This document shows, piece after piece, positions 63,328 to 64,000 of a stretch of DNA of 64,000 bases. The notes under the pieces are model-generated. The model was not told where the DNA came from. It searched no databases and saw nothing but the letters and a program-made list of their open reading frames with translations. The stretch is from contig NZ_JACGWZ010000010.1 in NCBI RefSeq assembly GCF_014137975.1, positions 37,392 through 101,391 of the forward strand, read 5' to 3'. The translations under genes were made by a program, and so were the position numbers. Every line of letters begins with the position of its first letter. The first letter of the stretch is position 1. The DNA is from Halosaccharopolyspora lacisalsi (lineage in GTDB: Bacteria > Actinomycetota > Actinomycetes > Mycobacteriales > Pseudonocardiaceae).

Positions 63328-64000
63328 CAGCGACGCCCTCCTGTGGTCAACATCCGCTCGACGAACCGCCCGTAGACGCTGGCGACATGGCGCAGCCGCG
63401 TCTCCTTGGCCTCATCGAGGCCGATGCCGGCCAGCAGGTAGTCCGAGATCGGCGCCCACAGCGGGATGACCTCGTCTGGAGAGGTCCAGGCCTGGTCGCC
63501 GTAGTACGGGGAGATGTCTTCGGTCAGCACCCGGTCGTGGTGCTGCGATTTGCGTTTGCCGTTGATCAGCGGGCCGACAGCGGTCAGCTTCGGGTTGTGA
63601 TACGCGGCCACAAGATCGATGGTGTTGTGCAGCTCGTTGAGCCCGTCCGCACTCCATTGCTCCGGTTGGGACACGATCAATGCCTGCTCGGCCGCAACGA
63701 GCGCGTTCGTCAGCAGCAACCCCAGTGCGGGCGTGGTATCCACCAGCACCACGTCGTAGGCGCTCAGCACCGGGCGCAGCACGTGAGTGAACCGGTGCTC
63801 CCGGCCGAACCGCTGAGACTCGACCTGTGTTCCGGCGTCGGCCAGCGCTTCCGTAATCGGTGTCGGCGCCAGCGTCACCCCGTCCCAGATGCTGGGGACG
63901 AGCACGTCGGCCAGGGCGTACTCCGCGTTCGGGGCAAGTGCGTCGGCGACCCCGATCGTGTCGCCGAGGTCGTCGGCGGACAACGCGCTCGTGATGTTGC
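63327..64000 (-). CDS. parA: ParA-family partition ATPase, N-terminus beyond the window
   Basis: At least 224 codons are in the window; the frame continues past base 64000. The first visible residues NITSALSADDLG are the end of the D-P-Q-G-N motif. Later features include RFTHVLRPVLSAYDVVLVDT with TTPALGLLLTNALVAAEQAL (Walker B and signature) and VGPLINGKRKSQHHDRVLTE. The Walker A lysines lie outside. It is coupled to the repeat-bearing gene downstream, forming a partition operon. Confidence 0.9.
   Translation of the reverse strand, partial: NITSALSADDLGDTIGVADALAPNAEYALADVLVPSIWDGVTLAPTPITEALADAGTQVESQRFGREHRFTHVLRPVLSAYDVVLVDTTPALGLLLTNALVAAEQALIVSQPEQWSADGLNELHNTIDLVAAYHNPKLTAVGPLINGKRKSQHHDRVLTEDISPYYGDQAWTSPDEVIPLWAPISDYLLAGIGLDEAKETRLRHVASVYGRFVERMLTTGGRR

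Noticed and set aside
62714..63469. Plus-strand frames across the 60-bp repeats
   Set aside because: They stay open only because the repeat unit contains no stop in any frame. The minus-strand frame is coupled to ParA and has non-repeat domains at both ends.
1..64000. Relaxase and rRNA genes
   Set aside because: No HUH-type motif or relaxase-like protein could be read in any supported gene, and no rRNA sequence was seen; a relaxase may lie outside the window.

Overview
The window is very GC-rich, and its gene content points to an actinomycete plasmid or other large conjugative element. Evidence for this is a DnaB-type helicase, a ParA with an adjacent repeat-bearing partner, two winged-helix Rep-like genes, iteron clusters, an FtsK-type TraB with Spd-like neighbours, and paired DUF5753/DUF397 genes. 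A member of the Pseudonocardiales is a reasonable guess, but the genus cannot be read from the sequence. No relaxase gene was recognised.

Layout. 1-18.5 kb: a type IV secretion (conjugation) module. On the minus strand, a lysine-less ParA-like protein, two small membrane proteins, TrbL/VirB6-like, SCO6880-like, VirB4-like and VirD4-like proteins lead into DUF4913- and DUF6292-like genes and a giant methyltransferase/helicase cut by the left edge. A divergent pair encodes a membrane-anchored protein and a transglycosylase/M23 peptidase. 18.5-26.6 kb: accessory genes, including a perfect 30-bp inverted repeat, a DUF3800 pair, a tyrosine recombinase flanked by three repeats, and an Abi-family HEPN gene preceded by a small terminated RNA. 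26.6-36 kb: a RiPP-like island with a YcaO enzyme, an unlisted 45-residue peptide gene with attenuator hairpin, an XRE/NUDIX regulator, kinase and NUDIX genes, a methyltransferase remnant, a free-standing NrdJ C-terminal domain, and a degenerate lysyl-tRNA-synthetase-like gene behind an array of four perfect hairpins.

36-41 kb: an operon for a WXG/ESX-type ADP-ribosyltransferase toxin with partner and candidate immunity genes. A 39-bp site upstream of it is nearly identical to the one at the T4SS divergent promoter. 41-46 kb: P450, DUF6545 membrane protein, ImmA/IrrE protease and XRE regulator, then an XRE/NB-ARC STAND regulator. 46-58 kb: a second, FtsK/TraB-type DNA-transfer module with Rep-like protein, degenerate GGDEF protein, Spd-like membrane proteins, and a divergent GntR/PP2C-like operon. 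58-64 kb: the likely maintenance core, with a dense palindrome array, decamer repeats, an antitoxin-like gene, a Rep-like gene carrying its own iterons, DnaB, a 60-bp tandem-repeat ParB-position gene, and ParA (cut by the right edge).

The element therefore seems to carry two mechanistically different DNA-transfer systems, two replication-type genes, and several stress, defence or competition cassettes. Functions are inferred from motifs read by eye; no database search was run.
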